64,000 bases of DNA, from NCBI GenBank assembly GCA_021234155.1, contig JAJEKV010000027.1, forward strand, positions 14,396,993 to 14,460,992, in the 5' to 3' direction. The translations under genes were made by a program, and so were the position numbers. Numbering within the stretch: the stretch's first letter is position 1; every line of letters begins with the position of its first letter. This DNA comes from Isoetes taiwanensis. Its lineage: Eukaryota; Streptophyta; Lycopodiopsida; Isoetales; Isoetaceae. Below the pieces are notes generated by a model. That model worked only from the letters and a program-made list of their open reading frames with translations, was not told the origin of the DNA and searched no databases. This document shows, piece after piece, positions 1-10,701 of the stretch.

Positions 1-627
1 ATGGATATTGGCAAATATGATCCGATTGTTGGTATGGAATTTTTGGCATCCGCAAAGGCCAATATAGACCGCGAAAAACGGAAGTTACCTTCAACGCAAC
101 TAATGGAGCCCGCGTGACTATAAAAAGGTCCTTAAACCCCATTAAATAAGGCTATACTTAGATAAGGATAAGTTGCTTTGCATTATCAGACTTGCATCCA
201 TTGAGTCGATGCCAAAACAAGCAAGTAATTGATACCTTGCCAGAGGGCATTGCTAATCTTCTCCGAGAATTTCGTGATCCAGAAACTTCCTCCTTTTAGA
301 GGGGTAGAATGTGAAATAGCTTTAGAACCAGGTACTAAGCCTACCACTAAGGCCCCGTACCGTATGAGTCCCCCTGAAATGGCAGAGCTTAAAAAGCAAC
401 TTCAGGAGTTATTAAACCTAGGTTTCATTCATCCTAGTTTTCGCCTTTTACGCCCTTCCTATCCTTTTTTGTTAAGAAAAAGGATGGCTCCTTGAGGATG
501 TGTATTGATTATCGGCAGCTCAATAAGCATACCATCAAAAATCGCTATGCTCTGCCTAGAGCAGACGATCTTATGGACCAGTTGCAAAGGGCCAAGTACT
601 TTTCAAAGATTGACTTACGCTCCGGAT
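1..627 (+). pseudogene. Element 1 pol, part 1: end of protease and N-terminal reverse transcriptase
   Basis: Bases 1-110 read KYDPIVGMEFLASAKANID, the tail of a retroviral-type aspartic protease, followed by a frameshift. From about 229 the frame shows the entry to Ty3 reverse transcriptase: an acidic start, [19 protein letters not shown], a helix rich in Lys and Leu ending LNLGFIHPS, then a frameshift near 490 and [19 protein letters not shown] up to LRSGYH. The coding sequence stops inside the codon run for GYH, where element 2 is inserted at 632/633. The frame resumes at 6,518 as QIRIKEEDI. The copy cannot make a protein because of the frameshifts and the insertion. Family assignment is firm. 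Confidence 0.88.
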
Positions 628-632
628 ATCAT
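628..632. repeat. Target-site duplication of element 2 (left copy)
   Basis: The five bases atcat directly before the terminal TG of element 2 recur directly after its terminal CA at 6,518-6,522. Five bases is the usual duplication for Ty3-type integrases. The host reading frame continues across the pair. Confidence 0.93.
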
Positions 633-726
633 TGTGACGACCATACGGATATTCGTATCATACGAACATTATACTCCTATGTACAAAAGATGGTCGTCAT
701 ACGGATACAAAGGGTAGTTGCACAAG

Positions 727-790
727 ATGGGTTTGAACTTCGAACCTTCCAGCTTGTGAGTCACACACCCTTGCCAAGTGCGCCACCAAT
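727..790 (-). other. tRNA-like A-box/B-box segment inside the element 2 LTR
   Basis: Read on the minus strand, the segment has an A-box-like TGGCGCACTTGG and, 35-45 bases on, a B-box-like GTTCAAACC that fits GWTCRANNC. The layout resembles the left half of a tRNA or a tRNA-derived SINE head, antisense to the retrotransposon. It recurs in the 3' LTR at 6,097-6,160, where the A-box is TAGCGCACTTGG. Whether RNA polymerase III uses it is unknown. Confidence 0.5.
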
Positions 791-934
791 ATTTGTTAAA
801 GACATTTCTTCACGCCTTCCTCATATGTGGACTATTCCCAAGGTTCTAGAATGTTCCTAGAACCTAAATGCATGCGCGGCTACACTTGGCACAATCTCAT
901 CCATTGGAGTGGCGCGATCCTGGCCTTGGTCTAG

Positions 935-943
935 ATATATAAG
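935..943 (+). promoter_or_regulatory. TATA-like box of the element 2 LTR
   Basis: The motif atatataagg is conserved in both LTRs (here and at 6,303-6,312) and lies in the middle of the LTR, where U3 promoters normally end. Confidence 0.5.
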
Positions 944-1399
944 GAGGCACCTCCTTCTTGTCAAACCATTCCGGCTCAACGCCAGTCTTGAGCCTCCTAG
1001 GCATCCGTCTCAGATTCCCGCTTGCCTTCGCTATTGTATTCTTGATTCTCGCTCATATATCGATTCTTTTCATCGATCTTGGCATATTTCTTCCGTGATT
1101 TTTGCATATTTTCCACATATTTTCCATAGGTTCATGACAATTTGAACCGAATCCCTTATGGTTCTTGTCCGCTCGATCCTAAACATTTTTTTTTTGCTCA
1201 TCGTTGGTGATTTTATATCTATGGAGGAGATTCCGACTTTATTACAACAGTCCAAAGCCTTTGTTCAAGTATGCCAAACAGCTGCAGCTTGGACAATAAA
1301 GAGCTTAAGGAACGATTTTTTCACATGAATCCGCTTCTAGCTCGGGATTGAGGCTATCGAGCCTAAGATCAGCCCGCCGAGAAGTTTGACGGCATCGTC

Positions 1400-2080
1400 C
1401 AAGCTCCGCCGTTTTTGAATCGATCAGGCTTGTGATTCAGCTCCATCCTCATAGATATCCCACACCAAGAACAAGTGGGGCTGATTGGTTCTCTTCTCAC
1501 AGGGCCAGCTCTAAGTTGGTTTGTTTCTTTATTGGAGAAAGGAGCCCCGTGAGTTGCAAGATTTTGCCGCTTCACGCGTAACTCAAGCATGCTTTGGAAA
1601 CACCGGGATCGTCAGCCAAGACAAAGAAATACAAAACTTTGTAACTTTAAGGCAAGGTTTCGCCAAATTTTCAAGATATGCATCAGAATTTTCGGGCAAA
1701 TTGCAGTAGATAATGGGGATGATATTGCACTTCGAGATTGTTCGAAGCGGGTTTACAGAGGATGTCAAAGATATGTCGTTGTTCATGGAGGATCCCCAGA
1801 GTTTGGAAGAAGCCATCAGATTTGCAGTTCGATGTGATAATCGGCTCTTCGAACATAGACAAGAGAGACATAGTCAGGTCTTTTCCAATTACACAAGTTT
1901 ATAGCTATGCCTTCCCCGCCTTTATCGTAGAGAATCCAGCGCATCCGGGACCTCGAGCCTATGCGCATTGATCTGACAGCCGAGGATTCTTTATCCGCCA
2001 CCGAGAAGCCATTTCGGGAGAGAGGCTAATCTTTGCCTCTACCGCGGAGGAGCTGGCCATATTGCTCGTGGATGCCCCGC
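1400..2080 (+). pseudogene. Element 2 gag remnant with zinc knuckle
   Basis: Gag packages the element RNA. The stretch 1,737-1,890 reads VRSGFTEDVKDMSLFMEDP and then LEEAIRFAVRCDNRLFEHRQ, which is the conserved capsid C-terminal helix region of chromovirus gag. After a frame change, 2,032-2,079 reads LCLYRGGAGHIARGCP. This is a CX2CX4HX4C zinc knuckle in which the second Cys reads Arg; its codon is CGC where TGC is expected. Upstream (1,400-1,730) is compatible with gag but too broken to follow. The gene is interrupted by several frameshifts and stops. Confidence 0.75.
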
Positions 2081-2261
2081 GGAAGCCTAAATCGGCCGGA
2101 AAACTTCGTGGGCCGGTCCGAGTAGTAGGAGTCTCTCGTCGGCCGGGCCGGGCCTTTCTCGACTCCTTCCACATTTCGACATGTTTATTCCATCGATAAG
2201 GTCAAGAAGGCATTCTTCATCCCTATATCATTGAAATCGGTTGGAGAATTGCAAAGTGTTG

Positions 2262-2560
2262 CGCTAACTTGATTGTGGCGGTGCAAATGCTTGCTTTATG
2301 GATAGTGCATTTGCCGTTAACGCCATCCCTAGAAGCAAGGTTGAGCATCCCCGCTTTGTCGGCGATTGATGGACGGGAGATCTCCTCCTGGGCCACATCG
2401 TACTTCGGCTCGTGTTTTGTTCGAGGGAGTTTCTTGTCGTATTTCCTTCAATCTCACACATAGCCCTCATGCGCCTAATAGTCTTGGTCCGCCTTCGCTC
2501 GAAGCTACATAATCCGGCAGATTGATTGGCGCATTCAGATCATTTCGACATTTTTGGTTC
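2262..2560 (+). pseudogene. Element 2 aspartic protease remnant
   Basis: The catalytic region appears as LDCGGANACFMDSAFA near 2,268-2,316, a version of the DSGA motif with one extra residue. It is followed by VNAIPRSKVEHPRFV, then in another frame by IDGREISS and, near 2,500, LRSKLHNPAD, which matches the conserved loop before the second protease strand in Ty3 elements. The frames change at least three times, so no protein is made. Position between zinc knuckle and RT supports the call. Confidence 0.72.
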
Positions 2561-3094
2561 TAGCTCTAGTTCAGCTTCATCTCAAGTAGACGTCTCTACG
2601 CCAACATCGACTTCGATCCGCGGTAAAGATTGGCCCCCTCGTCCCGCCTCCTAACATTTCCATGTTCTGATCCGCCTCTTGCCTCATTCCGGTTCATGCC
2701 CATGATTCCCGACCATGTTCTTGATGATGTCCCAACTTCAGCTCCTAGTTCCTCGCTCTTTCCCTTCAGCTTCCCGCCCGGGCCCCTTTCTGCCTCGCCC
2801 AGCTTGCTCCGGGCCCCCGTTTTCTGCTCCGATTCTTGATCCAGCTCCATGTTCCAGTTTGTGTTCGCTCATGTTCATGTTTCGCCATGCTTTTGTGGAG
2901 GTTTCTTCATGCCCCGGCCAGATTCCTCAAAGATTTTCTTCACGAGTTTGATAAATCTAGAAGGCAAGATCCAAGTTCAGGTGTTTGTAATCCAGTTCAC
3001 CCATCGGCTAGTTCTGCATCACCGCCAAGTCTGCTCCAATGCTCCCGTGATAAATATGGTGACTTCTTCCGATGTTTTTGACAAAGTCAAGGCC

Positions 3095-3890
3095 AAGCAA
3101 ACCCGCAGCATCGCCCATATGATTGTCCTATTGATTTGCGTGCGGGGACCACGCCGCCATATGGTCCGATATATGGTCTATCTCCCACCGAGTTGGAGGT
3201 TTTGGCGGGATTATATTGAAGAGAATTTAGCCATCGGCTTCATTCGACATTCTCATCCCTGCTGGAGCCTATCTTCTTCGTCAAAAAGAAGGATGGTTCG
3301 TGGCCGGGTCGTTGATTATCGTGGCCTCAATAAAAATCACGCTGCCAAATCGGTATCCGCTTCCTCGATCCCGAGTTGTTGGAACGACTCCAAGGTGGCG
3401 AGACTATTTTAATTAAGATTAATCTTCGGGTGCCTATAATCTTATTCGATCCGGGGAGGGTGATGAGTGGAAAACAGCCTTTTTTCGTTTCGGTGATGGC
3501 CATTTTGAGTACACGTTATGCTTTTTGGACTTACCAATGCTCCGGCAAAAGATTCCAAAGATATGGCTAATGATGTTTTCGAGAGTTCTTAGACACTTTT
3601 GTTATCATCTATTTGGATGATATCCTTATTTATTCTAACTCTCGAAGAACATGAAAGACATGTTCGACAGTCCTTCAAAAGCTTCGCGTGAGCATGGATT
3701 ATATGCCAAACTTGAGAAGTGCCGGCCAACAGGATAATGTGGAGTTCCTTGGCTATCGTGATCACACCACATGGAGTCTCTATGGATCCCGAAAAGGTCA
3801 AGATCGTTTCCGAGTGGCAAACACCTTCATCCTGGGTTTGCCAATTTCTATCGGCGTTTCATCCGGGATTATTCGGAGATTGCTCTTCCT
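3095..3890 (+). pseudogene. Element 2 reverse transcriptase remnant
   Basis: The polymerase copies element RNA into DNA. Recognisable pieces in order are IEENLAIGFIRHSHP (about 3,218-3,262), VVDYRGLNK (about 3,308-3,335) and FVIIYLDDILIYSNS at about 3,598-3,645, with the catalytic YLDD at 3,610-3,621. The thumb/connection begins near 3,760 with MDPEKVK and a FLGFANFYRRFIRDYSEIA-type segment near 3,830-3,890. The pieces lie in different frames, joined by single-base and two-base shifts, many at homopolymers or CG-rich sites. Non-functional as assembled. Confidence 0.85.
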
Positions 3891-3929
3891 TTGACACGCC
3901 ACCTTTGCCAAGGACGTGCCATTCGAATG

Positions 3930-4405
3930 GACGCGGAAGCGGAATCGCTTTTGTTACCCAAGCATGCTTTCACCACGGCGCCAGTTCTTGCTCATGCATC
4001 CTTTGCGCCCATATGTTGTTGAAGCAGATGCTTCGATTTTGCGCTTGGTGGGATCCTCGCCTGTGAGGGGATGACCATGAATTGCATCCAATCGCCTATC
4101 ATTCACGAAAAGTTTCAGCCGCTGAAATCAACTATCCCATTTATGACAAGGAGTTGTTGGCAATAGTGGATTCTTTCGAGGAGTGGAGACGTTTCCTGGA
4201 GGGATCTCCTTATAAGGTCACAGTCTACACAGATCATCGAAATCTTGAATATTTTTCACCGCCGAGTGCTCAACCATCGCCAGTCCCGTGGCATACGCAA
4301 GTATTATCCCTGATTGATTTCGCGGATCAAGTACCGGGCCCTAGATCCCTCCAAGGAAAGCCTCGATGCCTTGTCTCGGCGGCCCTATCTTTGAGCCCAA
4401 ACTAG
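3930..4405 (+). pseudogene. Element 2 RNase H remnant
   Basis: The open stretch 4,082-4,405 reads [20 protein letters not shown], then [20 protein letters not shown] and [13 protein letters not shown]. These are the standard RNase H motifs of Ty3 elements, including the catalytic Glu of KELLAI and the Asp of YTDH. The first catalytic Asp (usually EADAS) appears near 4,018 as VEADASI in another frame. The domain directly follows the polymerase remnant. Confidence 0.85.
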
Positions 4406-4689
4406 GTGATCCCGATATGATCAGCAATCAAAGGTTATTTTAGGGCCGGATCCGGTTCCCATTTCTTATGGCTCTCACTTTGTTCGAGAGGCCTCATGAT
4501 GACAGACCTTGTTGGAGTCTGCTTAGGAGCATCTCCCCCCCGATCCATTGGCTCAAGATGTATTCTCACACATTGGCGCCTGATCATCTTCTCGGCCGGA
4601 TGGGATCGGACTATGATCGCTTTGAGGTTCGAGATGGACTCGCTCCGTGATGGCCTTCTATATGTGCCGTGATGGTGCTTCTAGGCTTC

Positions 4690-5700
4690 AGGTTCTTGCT
4701 TGCCATGATTCACCTCTGGCCGGACACTTTGGAGTAGCCAAGACTCTTGAACTTATTAGTCGAGTATTGGTGGCGTGTCTTCGCCGCCTGGTCGAAGCTT
4801 TTTATTCGATCCTGTGACATCTGCTGCCGAGCCAAGGTTCCAAGGCATCTTCCTCATGGCCTCGCTTCAGCCTTTACCAGTTCGGCCGGTCCTTTGGAAG
4901 AGTATTTCGGTGGATTTTATTGTCGAAGCTTCCATCCTCCCTGGGGCCATGACGCCATCCTTGTTGTTGTTGACCGGTTTTCCAAGATGGCACATTTCAT
5001 TCCTTTTGCACTTCTATCTCTAGTGAAGCCACATCGGTTCTCTTGCTTGAGAGGTGGTTCGACTCCATGGCTTACCAGATAACATTGTCGCTGACCGTGG
5101 CCCTCAATTTGTTGCCGCTTTTGGAAGTCTATTGCAACTCTTGCATGTGGAACGTTCGCTCTCTTCTCGACATCATCCGAGACCAATGGACAGTGGAGTG
5201 CACTAATCAAACCCTTGAGCAAGATTTACGCATGCTTCATCAATTATCAGCAGGATGATTGGGTTGATTGGCTACCGGCAGAATTTTTGCTTATAATAAT
5301 TACGCCCATGCCTCCATAGGCCACTTCTTTATTTATTAATTTATGATGCATCCCCGTGGTCTTTGATTGCTCCCGGATATGACTCGGGCCAATCCCAAAG
5401 GCAGAGGGCAAGCTCGAAGCCCGCGATGCTTCGTGATGATCTTCGCACCATCTTCTCAGCCCAAGCACGTTATCGCCATCGCGCATCAGCATCGCCGGGC
5501 CTCCCTTTTGCGGTTGGTGATCTTGTTTGGCTCTTTGCGTCGGTATTTGCCGACAGCTCGCCTTTGTAACAAGCTTCGACTAACCGGCGCTTAGGTCCCT
5601 ATCGGATCATTGAAAGAGTTGGTGATGTCGTTTTCTCAGTCTGAGCTTCCGCCATCAACCGGCTTCACCCAGTATTTCATGTGTCTTTGTTAGAACCCTA
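4690..5700 (+). pseudogene. Element 2 integrase remnant
   Basis: The zinc-binding head is visible as GHFGVAKTLELI (about 4,720-4,758) and, after a shift, a CDICCRAK segment near 4,815-4,845. The catalytic core follows with a VDFI segment near 4,910 and VVVDRFSKMAHFIPFA at 4,960-5,010. The rest of the core is frame-shifted. The C-terminal part shows FAVGDLVWL near 5,505 and a GPYRIIERVGDVVF-type strand near 5,590-5,640, then HPVFHVS-like codons. Several frames and stops are involved, so the integrase is dead. Confidence 0.82.
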
Positions 5701-5741
5701 TATGGCTTAATCCATTTCGGATCGAAAGTACCTCCACCTCC

Positions 5742-5935
5742 ACCACCGGTCGAGATTGATGATCATGAGGAGTTCGAGGTTCGAGAGATTCTGGAGTCCA
5801 AGTTTCTTCGCCGACGATTGTATTACTTTTTGTCGATTGGGAAGGTTACTCGCCATGATGTAACCTCGAGCCCCGCCGAGAATCGACTAATGCACTCGAC
5901 AAAATTGGCGGAGTTTCACCGACGTTACCCGCGAT
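5742..5935 (+). pseudogene. Element 2 integrase chromodomain remnant
   Basis: The frame reads EEFEVREILESKFLRRRLYY, then after a two-base excess in a T run reads as VDWEGYS would be expected, and ends PAENR with LAEFHRRYP about 5,900-5,930. This is a C-terminal chromodomain, which in chromoviruses directs integration to particular histone marks. Frameshifts fall at the T run near 5,826 and at ctcgag near 5,866, where a tryptophan codon is expected. It lies directly upstream of the polypurine tract and 3' LTR. Confidence 0.82.
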
Positions 5936-5997
5936 AAGCCAAGTTTGAGTACTCGCCCCGCCTTCGAGGACTCGCCGCCATCGTAGGGAGGGGGTGG

Positions 5998-6517
5998 TGT
6001 GACGACTTTCATACGGATATTCGTATCATACTAACATTATACTCCTATGTACAAAAGATGGTCGTCACACGGATACAAAGGGTAGTTGCACAAGACAAGG
6101 TTTGAACTCGCAACCTTCCAGTTGTGAGTCACACACCCTTGCCAAGTGCGCTACCAATATTTGTTGAAGACATTCCTTCACGTCTTCCTCGTATGTGGGA
6201 CTATCTCCAGAAGGTTCTAGAATGTTCTAGAACCTAAATGCATGCTTGACACACTTGGGCAATCTCATCCATTGGAGTGGCGCGATCCCCACTGTTGGTC
6301 TAGATATATAAGGGAGGCACCTCCTTCTTGTCAAACCATTAGGTTCAACGCATGATCTTGAGCCTCCTAGGCATCCGTCCTCAGATTCCCCGCCTTCTGC
6401 TATTGTATTCTTGATTCCTGTTCATATATCAGATTCTTTGCCGATCTTGGCATATTTCTTCCGTATTTCTTGCATATTTTCCACGTATTTTCCTTGTTTT
6501 CGAGTAGGTTCATGACA
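5998..6517 (+). repeat. Element 2, 3' LTR (520 bp)
   Basis: It starts tgtgacgac and ends catgaca, matching 633-1,139. It carries the same TATA-like motif (6,303-6,312) and the same antisense tRNA-like segment (6,097-6,160). The host sequence of element 1 resumes after the atcat duplication at 6,518-6,522. Confidence 0.92.
6097..6160 (-). other. tRNA-like segment, second copy (3' LTR of element 2)
   Basis: On the minus strand it carries an A-box-like TAGCGCACTTGG and a B-box GTTCAAACC with tRNA-like spacing. It is the LTR duplicate of 727-790, and the boxes stay recognisable despite changes between the copies. Confidence 0.5.
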
Positions 6518-6629
6518 ATCATCAAATAAGAATTAAAGAGGAGGACATCCATAAATCTGCCTTCCGCACTAGATATGGGCACTATGAGTTTACCGTTATG
6601 CCTTTTGGATTAACTAATGCCCCCACAAC
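6518..6629 (+). pseudogene. Element 1 pol, part 2: middle of reverse transcriptase
   Basis: Directly after element 2 the frame reads [20 protein letters not shown] and then [15 protein letters not shown], the canonical RT motif before the catalytic palm strand. It stops within the codons for TT, where element 3 is inserted at 6,629/6,630. The next codons ([10 protein letters not shown]) are found at 17,718. The fragment has no internal stop. Confidence 0.93.
6625..6629. repeat. Target-site duplication of element 3 (left copy)
   Basis: The bases acaac precede the first TG of element 3 and recur at 17,713-17,717 right after its final CA. Removal of the element with one copy leaves the host reading frame continuous. 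Confidence 0.9.
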
Positions 6630-7220
6630 TGTTTGGGGTCTGGTTCGAACTCCCCGCAAGACAGCCCTCTGTGAGGACCCTTGGATCTAACAGGAGAATC
6701 CGGGGGACTATGTCACGCGGGATTTGCAAGAAAAGAACAAGAAGAAGAAAACAGAACCAAAGAGAACAATGAGAGGAAAATGATAAGCTTCCTTGATATC
6801 AATGATGAATATACATGAGCTCTCTAATCGAGAAGAAGGAAGAGAGACAAGACTCAAAACTCATCTAAAAACTCATGTGCTAGCTCTACTCATATATATA
6901 GTACAATGGCCTTTGGCCCAATATAGACACTCGATCGATCTCGTGCCGACTCGAAGGAGGCCCGATTCTGGGAATGCCGGGCGGTGCCTCTTGAATTGCC
7001 TAGAATCACGCCGACGCCGGGACGCTGGCGGTGACGAGCCATCACTTGTCCGAAGGGCGCCTCTTGTTGTGCGGGACCAGCTTTTTGATCAAGCGTGGTC
7101 TCGCCGCTTGGTCTTCACAGCCTTTGATGGCTGACCCTGGTACTGCCTCAGGATCCTTGTTCTTGACCTGGTCCGTCAGATGCATGAATAGTCACGAACC
7201 GGGAGGCACCGGGACTAACA
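6630..7220 (-). repeat. Element 3, downstream (3') LTR, 591 bp
   Basis: It pairs with 17,125-17,712. It contains an alternating TATA stretch (tcatatatatag, 6,890-6,901) that on the minus strand reads as a TATA box. Compared with its sister, many positions show CG here where the sister has CTG or CAG. Confidence 0.92.
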
Positions 7221-9102
7221 CTCCCCACCAAACGACCTTCCGAGTGAAGAAAAGGAGGAAGAGTTTCGAGGGCGGAAGCCATCATGCGAAAAGTGATCCT
7301 CACGGGGAATGAGGGACGCACCATTATGGTAATCGGGCCAATGAGATCTGGCGTGTTTGAAGAGCGGGAGGAGTGTTGAGGCCAAGGGCAAGATGCGCAT
7401 CAATGAGAAAACGAGATCGCACCATGTCTTCAAGGGCGGCATGGGCGCCTGAAGAAACAAACCCGACATTCCATGAGCAGAGGCGGTCCGAGGCCCGAAG
7501 GCAAAGGACCGGCATTCGGATTCGATGATAAAAATGTAATTTTTCTTGCCGATTTAAGGAGCTGAGCAAGATGCATTTTAGAGCAGCACAAAACCACTTG
7601 AAGGTGGATCAAGGATCCGGGAGGTGCGATTCTGCAAGAAGGTGTCAAGACCATGGAGCGCGTAGCAGTGGCGTTGCCAACCACGCTCATTAGCAATATA
7701 GATCCAATTTGTGGTGTTATCAAGAGTGGCACCCTCCTCCCAATGGGGGGGCGAACAAAACGGGGGATCCCAACCGAGATCCGGCCGAGAGATCCGGAGG
7801 TGGAGTCCATCCGGCATGGCCATCCATGACCTTTGTCCAAAAGGGGAGACGCCAATCGAAGTCGGAACCCGGGGCGTGGAGGAACACCTGTGGAAGCATA
7901 GGGAGAGGGAACCATGCCCGTGGGTTCTTGAGCCTGCCCGGAATTCACCGACAAGGGCGAATCAAGAGCTTTACACCAACGATCCCGCATAAGTGCAGAG
8001 TTGAGAGTTGACAGGAGGGCTATCCCACTGTGGGGACCGGCCTTGCTATCTAGAAGAGCACGAATTGATTGTAACCTACGAGGTGTTGCATATAAATTTG
8101 TGCATAGGGAAGATCTTCAGGATGTCCCAGATACTTCCTTATTTGTTGCAGCACTTCCGCTGCCGTAGAGGTAAATGATGCAAGCTCGTGCATGTACTCT
8201 TGATGAAGAGAGCGTGTCCGAGCATGATCAGCCGTAGGGGTTGTTATCCCTAAGCAACCATTGAAGGGTGGGGTCACCTTGATAGTTCTTGCGGTGGCCC
8301 ATCCCAAAATCTCTCCCCGTATCACCCGTGATAGAAATCATGAAAAATGTAAGCCATGGGCTGAACAACTCGAAGGTGATGAAAACCGATCTTCGCAGTT
8401 GAATGAGATCAAAAAGACTAAAAGGGCACGGCCAGACACCTTTATCTTCAATAGAGAGTTCGCCAAATCAAGAAGAAAAATGCGGGCGCAAAGATGGAAC
8501 ATCCACGGGACCATCACCCCATGCCGAGGAAAAAGAAAGAGGTGGCGGGCAACCACATAATCCGAGATAGCAGGAAGAACCGGGAAATCAACGTGCGGGT
8601 TAACGATTGTGATATAGCCGCCCGTTTGGTTCGAGCCTCATCGCCAGATCAATAGCGTCGGTCAGAAGCCGTTGTTCGAGGTCACGGATCCTCGTGGTCC
8701 TTTTCTAACCGTAGGCGGATCGGGTCACGGACCCGCTTCTGAGAAGTGTTAACTCTGCGGAGGAGGATTGCCCAGAGCATTGAGTCGGAAGACGGCAATC
8801 TCCCGGCCATCAAGAAGTTTCGCTTTCTCAACCTCCGTAGCCGACATCTGGAGGGATGTGAGTCGAGAAGTCCGTGGAGAGAGTGCGGGCCAAAGAGGCA
8901 ATTTGAGCATCACGCCTGTAAGGTGTTGAACTTGAGTGCCGAATTGTCACAAAGCTCGGAAAGTACAGGCGCCGAAGCTTAGCAATATCTTTCTCCTTGT
9001 CACCCGTGAGGGTGTCTTTGGACTTGTTTTGCTCCAATAAGTCCCCGAATTTTCGGATTGAAAGCCGAAAGCCGCTGATCCGCAAGCGAGGCTGGTCCGA
9101 TC

Positions 9103-9534
9103 CTATGCACTTTTGAGATCTATGCGGCCTGTAAAGAGAGCCCCCCGTGTTTTTCTTTGAAGTTGGGCTTCCAAAGTTTGAACTTGTGCGCTTGTAGCTT
9201 GAAGATCACTTGAACTACATCCGAGGTCGCCGTAGGTACGGTGAACCCCATTCATAAGAGCTTCTTGGGATTCTTGTAACTTTAGAACAAAGCGGCTTGA
9301 GCATCCCGGCCGACATCGATACAACACCGACGAGGGTTTGTGGTGGTGGGAGCTTGTTGCCCAGTTTCTGCGATGTTTGTGAGACATGGTGTGAACTGGA
9401 ATGCTTGGATCAGAAAGCTTGGAGGAGGAGACAAAGTGACATGGGAGTGCGGAATTTTGACATGACCGGAGGAAGAAGGGCGTGAAGTGCTTGACTTGGT
9501 GAGTCCGAGGAAGGGAGGGACCGAGTGGAATCAT
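9103..9534 (-). CDS. Hypothetical sense ORF of element 3, partly coiled-coil
   Basis: A 143-codon open frame on the coding strand of element 3. Its C-terminal half reads LQESQEALMNGVHRTYGDLG and then LQATSAQVQTLEAQLQRK, with heptad-like spacing of Leu, Val and Ala that suggests a coiled coil. Related Lys/Arg/Glu-rich segments follow downstream (9,085-8,700) in other frames. It may be the remnant of an additional ORF. The N-terminal part is rich in Pro, His and Ser and has no recognisable domain. It could be an accidental open frame. Confidence 0.3.
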   Translation of the reverse strand: MIPLGPSLPRTHQVKHFTPFFLRSCQNSALPCHFVSSSKLSDPSIPVHTMSHKHRRNWATSSHHHKPSSVLYRCRPGCSSRFVLKLQESQEALMNGVHRTYGDLGCSSSDLQATSAQVQTLEAQLQRKTRGALFTGRIDLKSA

Positions 9535-10701
9535 GAGAATGAGGAGGTGTGGGAGGAAAGTAATGACCGATAACGGCTTGAAGGTGGCCTCCCACGTAAA
9601 CTTGAGAAAAAGAAGTGGCAGCCCAAGACGGGTCCACTTCTTTGGAGAAGTAGAGAAAAAGAATTGGGGCCAATCAATGTGGTGGTTGGAGTGCGTAGCT
9701 GGAGCACAATATTATAGAAAGGCTTATTGATATGGGTGTTCTTGATAGAATACCCAAGGAACTTATGCCTACGTAAACTTAACAAAAGTTTCATGGGGTT
9801 TGTCTATATTTGTCGCGATGCACATTGGCGTGATAAGGAGGTGCACCAAACTCGGTGACATCTAGATCCCGTATGGCGCATCAAGATAAACAAGGGGTTT
9901 GCAAAGGAATATGGAATACCTCTGAAATCAGGTGTTGAGTCACGAAATGGTGGTGCCATCGACCACCGCGGGTGTATCCATGGCTGTTGACGATGTTAGC
10001 GATGAACCTGGCTTCAACTGGTCAGGATTTGGAGCCTAAGTTCCATTTGAGAGAATTCAGAAAGTTTCTCGGGCGCTTCGCGACTTCACGATTCGAGCCA
10101 ACAAGGGCTTCACGGAAAGTGGGCCAAGAAAGAGGGCGAGAGAGCGGTTCCCCGGAGAGAGAGCTTGAAGTGTAGAAAATTTTGGTGCAGCCATGGCAAA
10201 GATTGGCGAAAAGAACAAAGTGATTCAAAGGCATGAGGACGAAAGCAAAGAACGGAGGACGAAGGATGAAGGCGCAGAGAGACGAAAAGGTTTAGGGCAT
10301 GCAAATGGAGGCAAAGGGGTATGATGAGGGTGAAACTCAGAACCGCTGATGGTGCCAGGTGTCCTAAAGATGCCAAGGAAGGGATTGAGAGGCAAAAATT
10401 TGGCTAAGTCCCCAACAACAAGGGAGAAGCAATGAACGGTGGAGATGAGGCGTGAGAGAATGATCGGATGTGACAGGTGGCCAAAGGACACACATTAATG
10501 TTTGACGGTATGAAAAAAGAAGGAATGACATTTAATGCCGGGCAACTTGAAGTGGGATATCATTAAAAGGAATGTGTCAAGGTACCATGGCTAGATATGG
10601 GGCGGGAGAAAAGATTCTCATTTTAGAAACAAATTTTGCATTGCAAACACGTTGGCTATGATTTTGTGATTGGTCCACGCCGACAAGGAGTTTCTCGTTG
10701 G

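Larger units (their letters stand above)
633..1139 (+). repeat. Element 2, 5' LTR (507 bp)
   Basis: It matches 5,998-6,517 along its full length. It contains a TATA-like atatataagg at 935-943, followed by a pyrimidine-rich leader, which fits an LTR promoter with the R region downstream. A tRNA-like antisense segment lies at 727-790. Confidence 0.92.
633..6517 (+). mobile_element. Element 2: 5.9-kb Ty3-type chromovirus inserted in element 1
   Basis: It starts tgtgacg and ends atgaca, so it has canonical TG/CA ends, and it is flanked by atcat on both sides. LTRs lie at 633-1,139 and 5,998-6,517. Between them, in + orientation, are remnants of gag with a zinc knuckle, protease, reverse transcriptase, RNase H, integrase and a C-terminal chromodomain, all broken by many frameshifts and stops. 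A purine-rich tract (gtagggagggggtgg) abuts the 3' LTR, as expected for the plus-strand primer. No clear TGG-type primer-binding site follows the 5' LTR. The two LTRs differ by many small changes, so the insertion is either old or poorly sequenced. Confidence 0.93.

Noticed and set aside
2596-2850. Gly/Glu-rich minus-strand open frame in element 2
   Set aside because: Antisense to the CG-rich spacer before reverse transcriptase; no homology or codon signal.
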